Below, piece by piece: positions 1 through 7,165 of a stretch of DNA of 64,000 nucleotides (the first letter of the stretch is position 1; each line of letters starts with the position of its first letter). The translations under genes and the position numbers were made by a program. Where the stretch lies: positions 1 to 64,000 of the forward strand of contig NZ_FNPX01000019.1 in NCBI RefSeq assembly GCF_900107415.1, read 5' to 3'. Under the pieces are notes generated by a model, which was not told the origin of the DNA, did no database searches, and saw only the letters and a program-made list of their open reading frames with translations. This DNA comes from Jannaschia faecimaris. GTDB taxonomy: Bacteria > Pseudomonadota > Alphaproteobacteria > Rhodobacterales > Rhodobacteraceae.

Positions 1-81
1 CGCAAACATGTCAGAAACGGGATGCTGTCACCCGTCGACTTCGAAAACACACAGCGCAACGTGAACCAGGAAGGCGTCTAG
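1..81 (+). CDS. IS3-family transposase OrfB, C-terminal end (partial)
   Basis: Only the last 26 residues are present; they begin RKHVRNGMLSPVDFE and end at a TAG at 79-81. The LSP(V/A)xFE motif is the usual C-terminal signature of the DDE integrase-type OrfB of IS3-family elements, where it follows the conserved 'R.H..L...SP' segment. The catalytic DDE residues lie upstream of the window. The reading frame is intact as far as it can be seen, and it stops 18 bases before the IS terminus, as in complete elements. Confidence 0.8.
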   Translation, partial: RKHVRNGMLSPVDFENTQRNVNQEGV

Positions 82-99
82 GAAACTAGGGGCTATTCA
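1..99 (+). mobile_element. Right end of an IS3-family insertion sequence
   Basis: The window opens inside an insertion sequence. The last 26 transposase codons (to a TAG at 79-81) run straight into a terminal inverted repeat that ends at base 99. Read outward-in on the minus strand the terminus begins TGAATAGCCCCTAGTTTCCT, which has the TGA..CCCC..GTTTCCT pattern common at IS3-family ends. The element lies inside the integrase gene to its right. The left end and the target duplication are outside the window, so the exact IS cannot be named. Confidence 0.82.
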
Positions 100-1163
100 G
101 TCTTGCGTTGCGTAGTAGTGCCGCCAGCTATAAAGCGTGCGCTCTTTGCCGTCTGCACCCACCTTCAAATCCAGTTCGTCCAGCAGTGCATTAAATGCGC
201 GGTTCAAGCTGGCAATATTAGCAACTTGCCCCAGGCGTGTCGTAAACACATGCTCTTCGCTGCGCGCTGTCAGCAGCTCGTCTAAGCTGTCAGCGCTTAT
301 TGCTTTATTTAGCTTGCGCTGCCTATCCAAATACTTCTCAACCCTGTCTCGTGCCACTGCTGCGCGCTTCCGCGTTTTGCCGTCAACGTTCACCACCAAG
401 TAGCGCTCACCGTCTTTCTCTTGCCACTCAATGTTACGCCAGCGCAGCCCCAAGGCTTCAGTGCCGTGCCGGACGCCCGTGTTTGCTAAAAACAGCACGT
501 AGTTGCGTAGCACCTCACGCGTTGCAGCCGCCTTTTCGTTGTTCGTCTCTTTGTGCCAGCCACGCAGCACCGTATAAATTTGCGTATACTCTGCGTTCGT
601 AAAGCTGCCTCTGCTTTCGCTCTTCGTGCCTTTATTCAGCAACGTTGGACGCAAAGATTTTACCAGCCAGCCGTGCAGCTCAGCTTCGTCCAAAACCCTG
701 TTCAGCGCAGCGTTGTGGTTGTTAATGCCGCTCTGTGAGAACGGCTTTTTGTTCTGCTCTGTGCGCATGCGTCATACGCCGTCAGCGCAGCCAAATCTAT
801 CTTCGCTATGTCAATGTCGCCAAAGTATGGAACCAGCCATCGACGCAGCGCAGACACGTAGTCTTTGTACGCTTGCTTCCCTGTCCCACTAGCTAGCTCG
901 TCCTGCATCCGCCGAATGGCGAACTCTGCAACGTGTTTGAACTTACGGGTTTGGGCAGGAAGCTTGTTAGCAATGCGAGCTTGGGTCTCAAAGTAGAGCT
1001 TCAATGCGCGTTCGCGCGCCTCCTCCAAGTCGTCCGTCTTCGTGCTCTTCACTACGCGCTTGCCATTCTCCAGCGTCAGTCGCGCGTACCAGTTCTCGCT
1101 GCCGCGCCGCTTATCCAGCCTCAGTTTCTTGTGCACATTCACAGTGCTAATCCCGTAACTCAT
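97..1163 (-). pseudogene. Tyrosine recombinase/phage integrase, frameshifted and truncated by an IS
   Basis: Two overlapping frames make one integrase. The N-terminal part (702-1163, starting MSYGISTVNVHKKLRLDKRR) carries the arm-binding/SAM-like core-binding region and ends ..LAALTAYDA. The C-terminal part (97-768) continues RTEQNKKPFSQSGINNHNAAL and holds the catalytic domain with NTGVRHGTEALGLRW (catalytic Arg box) and YSWRHYYAT (HxxR-like region). The frame changes near 766-772, where the minus strand reads GACGCATGCGCAC; one missing G (GCATGG to GCATG) would restore YDAWRTEQ. The catalytic Tyr is missing because the gene stops at a TGA supplied by the inserted IS terminus at 97-99. The gene sits next to tRNA-Cys, as expected for a tRNA-targeting integrase. 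It is almost certainly inactive. Confidence 0.88.
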
Positions 1164-1270
1164 CGCGCGCCGGATTCATAAGTATCTGCTGCTGAACACT
1201 ATCCAGCAAAATGGGGCGACAATGCAGCAAAACTGCACGCGGACTGTGTGCGAGTTGTGTACAAAGCACA

Positions 1271-1302
1271 CCTCACAACATCTTGTGATAGATGCTGTGA
1301 GG
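1271..1302. repeat. Imperfect palindrome between integrase and tRNA-Cys
   Basis: CCTCACA at 1271-1277 is matched by TGTGAGG at 1296-1302, with a further ATC/GAT pair inside. The element lies just 3' of tRNA-Cys and upstream of the integrase start. It has no T-run on the minus strand, so it is not an obvious tRNA terminator. It may be an integrase/excisionase arm site or the integrase operator; this is inference. Confidence 0.45.
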
Positions 1303-1324
1303 GGCGCAAAATGTTGTGGAATTG

Positions 1325-1398
1325 TGGAGGCGAGTACCGGAATCGAACCGGTGTACACGGATTTGCAATCCGCTGCGTAACCACTCCGCCAACTCGCC
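1325..1398 (-). tRNA. tRNA-Cys (GCA)
   Basis: On the minus strand the gene starts GGCGAGT and its 3' acceptor strand ACTCGCC pairs over seven bases. The discriminator is U, as is usual for tRNA-Cys, followed by an encoded CCA. The anticodon loop reads TTGCAAA with anticodon GCA. The T-arm has GGTTCGATTCC. The nearby decayed integrase suggests that the 3' end of this gene served as an attachment site. Confidence 0.96.
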
Positions 1399-1538
1399 GC
1401 ATGGTGGTGATGCTCTAACGCCTCGGATCGAGGGCTGCAAGCACCTGTGTAGGCCCGCTTCGGTCCATTCATCGTTGCAGCGAAGCGCAAGACGTGCTTT
1501 CCTAAAAGTACTGTATTAAACGGATTGGTTTACTGGCA

Positions 1539-2192
1539 ATGGTTGAGTTTCAGACCCTTCGCACCATGATGGTGGACACTCAGGTCCGCCCGTCTGACGT
1601 GACGAAATTCCCGATTATATCCGCAATGCTCGATGTGCCGCGCGAAGATTTCGTGCCGCGGGCTGCGCAACCGGTCGCCTATATGGACGCCCCCCTTAAT
1701 CTCGGGTCAGGCCGTGAAATGATGGAGGCGCGCGTCCTTGCTAAGGTTCTGGACGCCTTGGACATTCAGCGCTCGGACCAAGTGCTGATCATCGGAGGCG
1801 GCCTTGGGTATTCTGCTGCGGTCCTTGGGCATATGGCCGAGTCGGTCGTCATGGTCGAGGAAGATGCAACGCTCGCGTCCGAAGCGGAGAGCAATCTGGC
1901 TCAGCATGAAATAGACAATGCCGTTGTCTTGCAGGCTCCTTTGATGGACGGGGCCGCCAAGGCCGCCCCCTTCGACGTCATCCTGATTGAGGGCGCGGTC
2001 GAGACCGTGCCCGAGGCTTTGACCGCGCAACTCGCAGAGGGCGGGCGCATCGCGGCTGTCTTCGCCGACGGCGCGCATGGCGAAGTCCGCATCGGGACCC
2101 TTATCGATGGCCATCTCGGATGGCGCACCTCTTTCAACGCAAGCGGGCCAGTCTTGCCCGGCTTTTCCAAATCGACGGGATTTGTTCTATGA
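1539..2192 (+). CDS. pcm: Protein-L-isoaspartate O-methyltransferase family protein
   Basis: This 217-residue protein has the fold and length of the Pcm (L-isoaspartyl methyltransferase) family, which uses S-adenosylmethionine to repair isomerised Asp/Asn residues. Visible signs are DVPREDFVP near residue 30, a GSGREM segment near 55 and the SAM-binding motif LIIGGGLGYSAAV near residue 84. The canonical catalytic TISQP..VA loop is replaced by a divergent APLNLGSG segment, a subgroup common in Alphaproteobacteria, so true repair activity is uncertain. Its stop overlaps the tolC start (ATGA), which implies translational coupling with the outer-membrane channel. Confidence 0.85.
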   Translation: MVEFQTLRTMMVDTQVRPSDVTKFPIISAMLDVPREDFVPRAAQPVAYMDAPLNLGSGREMMEARVLAKVLDALDIQRSDQVLIIGGGLGYSAAVLGHMAESVVMVEEDATLASEAESNLAQHEIDNAVVLQAPLMDGAAKAAPFDVILIEGAVETVPEALTAQLAEGGRIAAVFADGAHGEVRIGTLIDGHLGWRTSFNASGPVLPGFSKSTGFVL

Positions 2193-3583
2193 TCCGCCGT
2201 ACAATCGAACGCGGTGCCGCCGCGACCGCTCTTGCCTTGCTTATGTCCGTGCCTGCGATGGCCGAGAGCCTGAGCGATGCGTTCATCCAAGCCTATCGAA
2301 GCTCTCCCTCGCTTGAGCAGCAGCGTTTCCTGTTGCGCACCACCGACGAGGATGTGGCGATTTCCGTGTCGGCGTTGCGGCCGACTGTCAATTTCGAAGC
2401 CACCTACAGCAAGGCGACCGCCTTCGAGGATTTCAGCAACCAGACCACGACGACCAACGGGGCTCTTTCACTGGTGCTGGATTACACGCTGGCAGACGGC
2501 GGGCAGCGCCATCTTCGGATCGGGGCAGCCAAGGAAGCGGTTCTTGCCGCACGGTTCCGCCTGGTCCAATTCGAGCAGGGCGTTTTGCTGGATGCCGTTA
2601 CCGCGTACCTCGACCTGCGCCTTGCGGCGCGTACTGTTGATGTTCGCGAGAGCAACGTTGGTTTGATTAATCAGCAGCTGCGCGCCGCGCAGGACCGGTT
2701 CGAAGTCGGCGAAGTGACGAGAACCGATGTTGCACTTGCACAATCCCGCTTGGCGGCTGCGCAGTCCGCGCTCGCGGCTGCTCGCGGCCAAGTCGATGTC
2801 CAGCGTGAGTTGTACCGGCTGGCAGTCGGTCGCCTGCCGACCGGACCTCTGCAAGATCCGCCGAGTCCGCCCGATCTCCCGCCCTCGGTTGACCGTGCAC
2901 AGCAATTGGCGCTTCAAATTCATCCGCTGATTGACGCAGGTCAGCACGATATCAGCGCCTTCACTCTTCTTGCGGATGCGCGCGCCGCCGATCGTCTTCC
3001 GACCGTATCTCTGCGCGGGCAGATTTCTCGCACCAGGCCCGAGACGGACACCGCCTCAATCGGCCTGACCGGTCGGATTCCTCTTTACACGGGTGGTCGC
3101 CTCCCCGCGCTGCAACGACAAGCAATTGCCCAGACCCACGCGGCCCGGTCCGGGCTTGGCCAAACCACCCGTGAAATTGTCGAAGGCGTGGGACGCGCCT
3201 GGGCATTACTTGAAGTTTCGCGCGCTCAAATTAGCGCGACACGTCAAGGGGTCCGCGCCGCACAGCTGGCTTTTGATGGTTTCCGTGAAGAGGCCCTGCT
3301 GGGCGCACGCACAACGCTCGACGTGCTTGATGCGGAACAAGACCTTCTGAATTCGCGAACCGACCTTTTGCAGGCCGAAAGCGATGCTCAGCTGGCGGTC
3401 TATGGCGTTCTGGCATCCATCGGCTTGCTCACGACAGAGCATCTGGGCCTCTCGGTTCAACGCTACGACGTGTCAGCCTATTACAATGCCGTCTCAAACG
3501 CGCCGCAGGCGATTTCCCCCGCTGAGCCCTCAGCGCAGAGTAACCGTCTCGACTCCGTTATGCGGCGTTTCGGTCGCAACTGA
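2189..3583 (+). CDS. tolC: TolC family outer membrane channel protein
   Basis: The protein is 464 residues from the ATG at 2189, which overlaps the pcm stop and is followed at once by a signal peptide ending AMA-ES. It has the TolC organisation of two homologous repeats: long coiled-coil segments (for example around RAAQDRFEVGEVTRTDVALAQ and FREEALLGARTTLDVLDAEQDLL) that build the periplasmic alpha-barrel. The G(E/A)xTxxDVLxAE signature is clear. It should form the trimeric exit duct for type I secretion and tripartite efflux. An upstream in-frame ATG exists at 2120 but would bury the signal peptide, so I rejected it. Confidence 0.93.
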   Translation: MIRRTIERGAAATALALLMSVPAMAESLSDAFIQAYRSSPSLEQQRFLLRTTDEDVAISVSALRPTVNFEATYSKATAFEDFSNQTTTTNGALSLVLDYTLADGGQRHLRIGAAKEAVLAARFRLVQFEQGVLLDAVTAYLDLRLAARTVDVRESNVGLINQQLRAAQDRFEVGEVTRTDVALAQSRLAAAQSALAAARGQVDVQRELYRLAVGRLPTGPLQDPPSPPDLPPSVDRAQQLALQIHPLIDAGQHDISAFTLLADARAADRLPTVSLRGQISRTRPETDTASIGLTGRIPLYTGGRLPALQRQAIAQTHAARSGLGQTTREIVEGVGRAWALLEVSRAQISATRQGVRAAQLAFDGFREEALLGARTTLDVLDAEQDLLNSRTDLLQAESDAQLAVYGVLASIGLLTTEHLGLSVQRYDVSAYYNAVSNAPQAISPAEPSAQSNRLDSVMRRFGRN

Positions 3584-3702
3584 GACCGGATAAAAAAGGC
3601 TTCGCCACGGCCCAAGTGGACGCGGCGAGGTAACCTCGTGCTATGATCACCCGAAGGCGGCATCAGATCGCCCGTGGTCACACGTCAAGACAGGATCGGG
3701 CA

Positions 3703-4623
3703 ATGGCACAGACACATGATATCGAGGACGTCCTTTCGTCCATTCGCAGACTTGTCGCGAACGAAAGTGGGCAAACTGCTAAGCCGAAGGTCATGGACGG
3801 ACCGATGCTTGTTCTCGAAGACAGTCATCGGATAACGGAGCCAGAAGACCCCTTCCAAATGATCCGCGCCTTGGCGCAGGAGGAGCGTGACGGACGCGAT
3901 GCCGAACACCTCACGAACGCCCTGCCCGCTGACTTGGCCGCGATCACTACAGATCTGGAAGAAGGTTCGGAAGCCGTGGCTTGGGACGCGGACGAGGATC
4001 AGCCGCTCAAGTCGGCGGATGAAATGAGGAAAGCCCTTGGGAACCGTGACACGCCCTTGCGATCGGGCGCTCCCGATCGGACCGTTGACGTGCCTTCGGA
4101 CTACACCGAAGACACCGACTACGAGGCCGAGACGGAGGACGCGGCACAGGAGCGCGCACCTGAGCCCGAACCCGTCATTCAGGCAGAGACCGATGCCACG
4201 CGACGGGACGTGATGCACGATGAATTTCAGTACCACCATCATGAGCGTGCGCCTGAAGCGGACAACCGCGCGACGGAGGAGGTTGTCGGCGCAGCCGAGC
4301 CGGACGGCGGCGCAGCAGATAACAATGGCAACGGTATCCACCAGACCAATCCCAATCCCAATCCCCATGGCGAGCCTGACCCGCGCCCGGCCGAGCCGGA
4401 AATTGGCTCGGCCGGGCCGAAATCCTTGCAAGAAGAAATGGGACGCGCCGGACTGGCCGATCTGTCGTCATCTTTGGGCGGCGATGATGCACTCCGGGAC
4501 CTGATTGCCGAGATCGTGCGCCAAGAGCTGTCCGGCGAGCTTGGCGAACGGATCACTCGCAATGTTCGCAAGCTGGTGCGCCGCGAGATTCGTCAAATTC
4601 TCGCCTCGGACGAAATCGACTGA
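3703..4623 (+). CDS. Acidic PopZ-like (DUF2497-type) protein
   Basis: This 306-residue protein starts MAQTHDIEDVLSSIRRLVAN, which resembles the N-terminal helix of the PopZ/DUF2497 family (xxMEEILASIRRxI). It ends with a helical segment (around GDDALRDLIAEIVRQELSGE to IRQILASDEID) like the family's C-terminal oligomerisation helix. The middle 200 residues are very acidic and Glu/Asp/Pro-rich, with an HHHHE run and an Asn-Pro repeat (NPNPNP), and look disordered. PopZ organises the cell pole in Caulobacter; a polar-organising role here is inference from architecture. An in-frame ATG at 3643 is less likely than the ATG at 3703. A strong terminator follows. Confidence 0.6.
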   Translation: MAQTHDIEDVLSSIRRLVANESGQTAKPKVMDGPMLVLEDSHRITEPEDPFQMIRALAQEERDGRDAEHLTNALPADLAAITTDLEEGSEAVAWDADEDQPLKSADEMRKALGNRDTPLRSGAPDRTVDVPSDYTEDTDYEAETEDAAQERAPEPEPVIQAETDATRRDVMHDEFQYHHHERAPEADNRATEEVVGAAEPDGGAADNNGNGIHQTNPNPNPHGEPDPRPAEPEIGSAGPKSLQEEMGRAGLADLSSSLGGDDALRDLIAEIVRQELSGELGERITRNVRKLVRREIRQILASDEID

Positions 4624-4652
4624 ACGGCGATCCCCTGACGCCCGGAGACGAA

Positions 4653-4684
4653 AAAAGGCGTTGCAGTTTCCTGCAACGCCTTTT
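4653..4684. terminator. Bidirectional intrinsic terminator
   Basis: A perfect 14-bp stem (AAAAGGCGTTGCAG / CTGCAACGCCTTTT) closes a TTTC loop at 4667-4670. It has a T-run on the plus strand and an A-run on the other side that gives a T-run on the minus strand. It can end both the PopZ-like gene and the converging gene at 4701-5030. Confidence 0.92.
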
Positions 4685-4700
4685 CCTGTTTCCCAGTCGC

Positions 4701-5030
4701 TCAAGCGGCTTCGGCGGCCTCGGCCAATTCGGCGGCCTGGCGGCGCTCGCTTTCCTCGCGCGAAAGCGCAACGGAGGTCCGAACACCACGGCTCACAAAT
4801 TCCATCAGACCTGACACGACCCGCTCGTTTGGGTCGATCCCGGCGCATGACAAGACTTCGCGGCCATCGCGGGAGCGTGCCCAACGGGCAATCTGCTCGG
4901 GGCCGTTTCCGAATTTCTTGTCGTCCGAGATGGCATCGTCCAGCGCGGCCAGCACAACGGCAGCAAATAGCTTACGCGCTCGCTGCCCCTGCTCAAAATT
5001 GAACGCCGTCGCATCAACGAAGTTTGTCAT
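4701..5030 (-). CDS. Conserved hypothetical protein (possibly DUF6280)
   Basis: This 109-residue soluble protein starts MTNFVDATAFNFEQGQRARK and is preceded by a GAGAG Shine-Dalgarno-like stretch. It has no signal peptide or membrane segment. It contains helical stretches (LFAAVVLAALDDAIS), a conserved-looking segment ARSRDGREVLSCAGIDPNE, and an acidic/alanine C-terminus. I recall proteins of this type from Rhodobacterales, where they are uncharacterised; the DUF6280 label is from memory and tentative. A longer in-frame start at 5084 exists but lacks a ribosome binding site. Confidence 0.7.
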   Translation of the reverse strand: MTNFVDATAFNFEQGQRARKLFAAVVLAALDDAISDDKKFGNGPEQIARWARSRDGREVLSCAGIDPNERVVSGLMEFVSRGVRTSVALSREESERRQAAELAEAAEAA

Positions 5031-5510
5031 CCCGCTCTCTCCACTAATTGTTCTTGCATCTTCCCCGGTGCACTGACCTAACACAGCGATCTGATTCTAG
5101 CTATGCGTATTTCGAATACCTTGCCTGCAAAAACCGCATACGTATAGGCGGAAAATTGCAGATTTGGTTCCAGAACCATTCAACTAGGTACAACATATGG
5201 AGTTCGGCCAACTGCAATCAAGTTTTTGTCACAATTTGGCCGTATTTCAAAACCGTGCCTGCGGTTGCAACTCCGTACGATCTCTGAACCGTCAACTCCG
5301 ACCGCGTGGCCTGCCAAGGGGCGCTGTGCACCAACATGGAATCGCGGCAGAAGATGCCGTCGTTGCGGCGCATCCGTGGCATTTTCGTTTCTGATATGGC
5401 TTCAATCGGCTAATTTTTAAAGCTCTGACCACAGAATCGGTTGCTTGTCTGGGCTTGGACCCCGCGATACAGACGGCCTTAACATCAGGTCCAATCGAAA
5501 GTTCTCCGAA
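5031..5510. other. 480-bp intergenic region upstream of efp
   Basis: The stretch is more AT-rich than its neighbours. It must hold the divergent promoters of the 4701-5030 gene and efp. A short plus-strand frame (ATG at 5336, about 25 codons) ends at a TAA just before 5416, but it has no convincing ribosome binding site. I see no tRNA and no clear terminator. A leader RNA or small RNA is possible but unproven. Confidence 0.4.
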
Positions 5511-6074
5511 ATGCCCAAGATCAACGGCAACGAAATCCGCCCCGGCAACATCCTCGAACACGAAGGACACCTCTGGTCTGCAGTCAAGGTCGACCATGTG
5601 AAGCCCGGCAAGGGTGGTGCCTTCGCACAGGTTGAAATGCGTAACCTGCGCAACGGCTCCAAGCTGAACGAAAGATTCCGGAGCGCGGACAAGGTGGAGC
5701 GGGTCCGTCTGGAGCAGAAGGATCAGCAATTCCTGTACGAAACCGACGGCAAACTGGTGTTCATGGATCTCGAAACCTACGACCAGATCGAGATAGATGC
5801 GGACCTTCTCGGAGAGCGCCGTGCCTTCCTTCAGGATGGTATGATGGTAAAAATCGAGTACCACGAGGAGGAGGCGCTCAACGCGACCGTTCCCCAGAAG
5901 GTCACCTGCAAGATCGTGGAGACCGAGCCGGTGGTCAAAGGTCAGACTGCGGCCAACAGCTTCAAACCTGCCGTGCTCGACAATGGCATCCGCGTGATGG
6001 TGCCGCCTTTCGTGGGCCAAGACGAAGATATCATCGTAAACACCGAAACGATGGAATACGCCGAACGCGCCTGA
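5511..6074 (+). CDS. efp: Translation elongation factor P
   Basis: EF-P binds the ribosome between the P and E sites and relieves stalling at polyproline stretches. This 187-residue protein has the three beta-barrel domains of the family: KOW-like N-domain, OB domain 2 and C-terminal OB domain. The modification loop reads KPGKGGAF near residue 30, with the Lys that PoxA/EpmA-type enzymes modify in other bacteria. The family C-terminal signature [17 protein letters not shown] is present. I chose the ATG at 5511 because [13 protein letters not shown] is the family N-terminus; upstream in-frame codons add an unrelated extension. Confidence 0.97.
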   Translation: MPKINGNEIRPGNILEHEGHLWSAVKVDHVKPGKGGAFAQVEMRNLRNGSKLNERFRSADKVERVRLEQKDQQFLYETDGKLVFMDLETYDQIEIDADLLGERRAFLQDGMMVKIEYHEEEALNATVPQKVTCKIVETEPVVKGQTAANSFKPAVLDNGIRVMVPPFVGQDEDIIVNTETMEYAERA

Positions 6075-6091
6075 ACGCGTCAGGTCAGGGG

Positions 6092-6694
6092 TCAGACCGC
6101 TACGGTTTGCACCCCGACCATGCCCAGTGCCATTCGGGCGTAGACATCCTCGACGGCGGCGCGATCCAGCCGTCCGCCGTCGCGGTACCAGGTGTTCACG
6201 CCGGTCAACATCGCGATCAACGCCATACTACCAAGTTTCACGTCCGTGACCTGCATCACTCCGGACTGCAATCCATCAAGCAGGATGGCTTCGGGAACGG
6301 CCTCGTACTGTTTGCGAAGCGCCTCGATTTCGGCGAAGGTCTCCGGCTCCAGCGACCGCAACTCCATATAGGCGATGAAGACCGCATCGGGTCGATCCAG
6401 GTGAAATCGAATGTGGAAGCGTGCGAACGCGTCCAGCCGCGCGACGGCCTCGCCACCTGGATCCGCTTGGGCCCAAGCCGAAAGTAGATCATCCAGATGG
6501 CTGCGCATCATGTCGCGCAGCAATGCCTGTTTATCCGGAGTGTAGTGATAGAGCGCGCCAGCCCCGATTCCGACTTCGGCCGCGATCTGGCGCATCGAGA
6601 CGGCTGCATAGCCGTGGCGCGCAAACAAACGTTCCGCCGCCGCGCGCACGCGCGGGCCCGTCACGCCTGCATCTGATCCGCTTGGTCTGGCCAT
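6092..6694 (-). CDS. TetR/AcrR family transcriptional regulator
   Basis: This 200-residue protein starts MARPSGSDAGV and has a TetR N-terminal helix-turn-helix (RLFARHGYAAVSMRQIAAEVG..GALYHYTPDKQALL, residues about 20-65), then an all-helical ligand domain. The sequence does not show its ligand. A GAACG-N2-CGTTC palindrome lies 16 bases upstream of the start, the usual arrangement for autorepression in this family. It converges on efp (17-bp gap) and diverges from the small lipoprotein gene at 6796, which may be its target. Confidence 0.9.
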   Translation of the reverse strand: MARPSGSDAGVTGPRVRAAAERLFARHGYAAVSMRQIAAEVGIGAGALYHYTPDKQALLRDMMRSHLDDLLSAWAQADPGGEAVARLDAFARFHIRFHLDRPDAVFIAYMELRSLEPETFAEIEALRKQYEAVPEAILLDGLQSGVMQVTDVKLGSMALIAMLTGVNTWYRDGGRLDRAAVEDVYARMALGMVGVQTVAV

Positions 6695-6709
6695 ACCTTC
6701 AATTAAACC

Positions 6710-6721
6710 GAACGACCGTTC
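6710..6721. promoter_or_regulatory. Probable TetR operator
   Basis: GAACGaccGTTC forms an inverted repeat (GAACG-N2-CGTTC), flanked by an outer AA/TT pair. It lies between the TetR gene and the divergent lipoprotein gene. GAACG-N2-CGTTC half-sites are typical of AcrR-type regulators. Assignment to the adjacent regulator is inference. Confidence 0.55.
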
Positions 6722-6795
6722 AATTCCAAGGGCATTCAGGTCCGGGCGCGTTCCCCGTCTTGCCGCCAACTGCCGCCCCGCCTAGGGTTGCGCGC

Positions 6796-7095
6796 ATGAG
6801 ATTTGTGTTTCCCATCCTGTTGTTGTTACCGGCCTGCGACCCGGGGCTTCCGCCCGCGAAGACTGCAATGAGCGCGACGGCGCAGGCGCAACCGTTTCCG
6901 CAGCTATTACCGCTCGATATGCTGTTGGCCGAAGGAAGCCGCCCCTCACGCGCAGCCGCGGCGCAACAGGAGCTTCAGGGCCGCGCCGCGCGACTGACCG
7001 GTGCGCGCATCACTCCCCCTGTTACCGGAGGGCTGGAGGCGCGGGGCCAACGCCTTCGCGAACGCGCAGCGCAGTTGCGCGCAGTCGACATCTGA
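6796..7095 (+). CDS. Small predicted lipoprotein
   Basis: A 99-residue protein starting MRFVFPILLLLPACDPG. The hydrophobic N-terminus followed by LPAC is a lipobox, so Cys14 should be lipidated. The mature part is Ala/Arg/Gln-rich and helical (SRAAAAQQELQGRAARL), with a possible short coiled coil. No known domain is visible. It diverges from the TetR gene and lies upstream of hom. Function unknown; envelope location is inferred from the lipobox. Confidence 0.72.
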   Translation: MRFVFPILLLLPACDPGLPPAKTAMSATAQAQPFPQLLPLDMLLAEGSRPSRAAAAQQELQGRAARLTGARITPPVTGGLEARGQRLRERAAQLRAVDI

Positions 7096-7165
7096 TCTCG
7101 TTGCACCCCGCAGGCGCAGCCGCTAACCCGTTGCTGACCCTTTATCGATCCCGGAGCATACCGTC

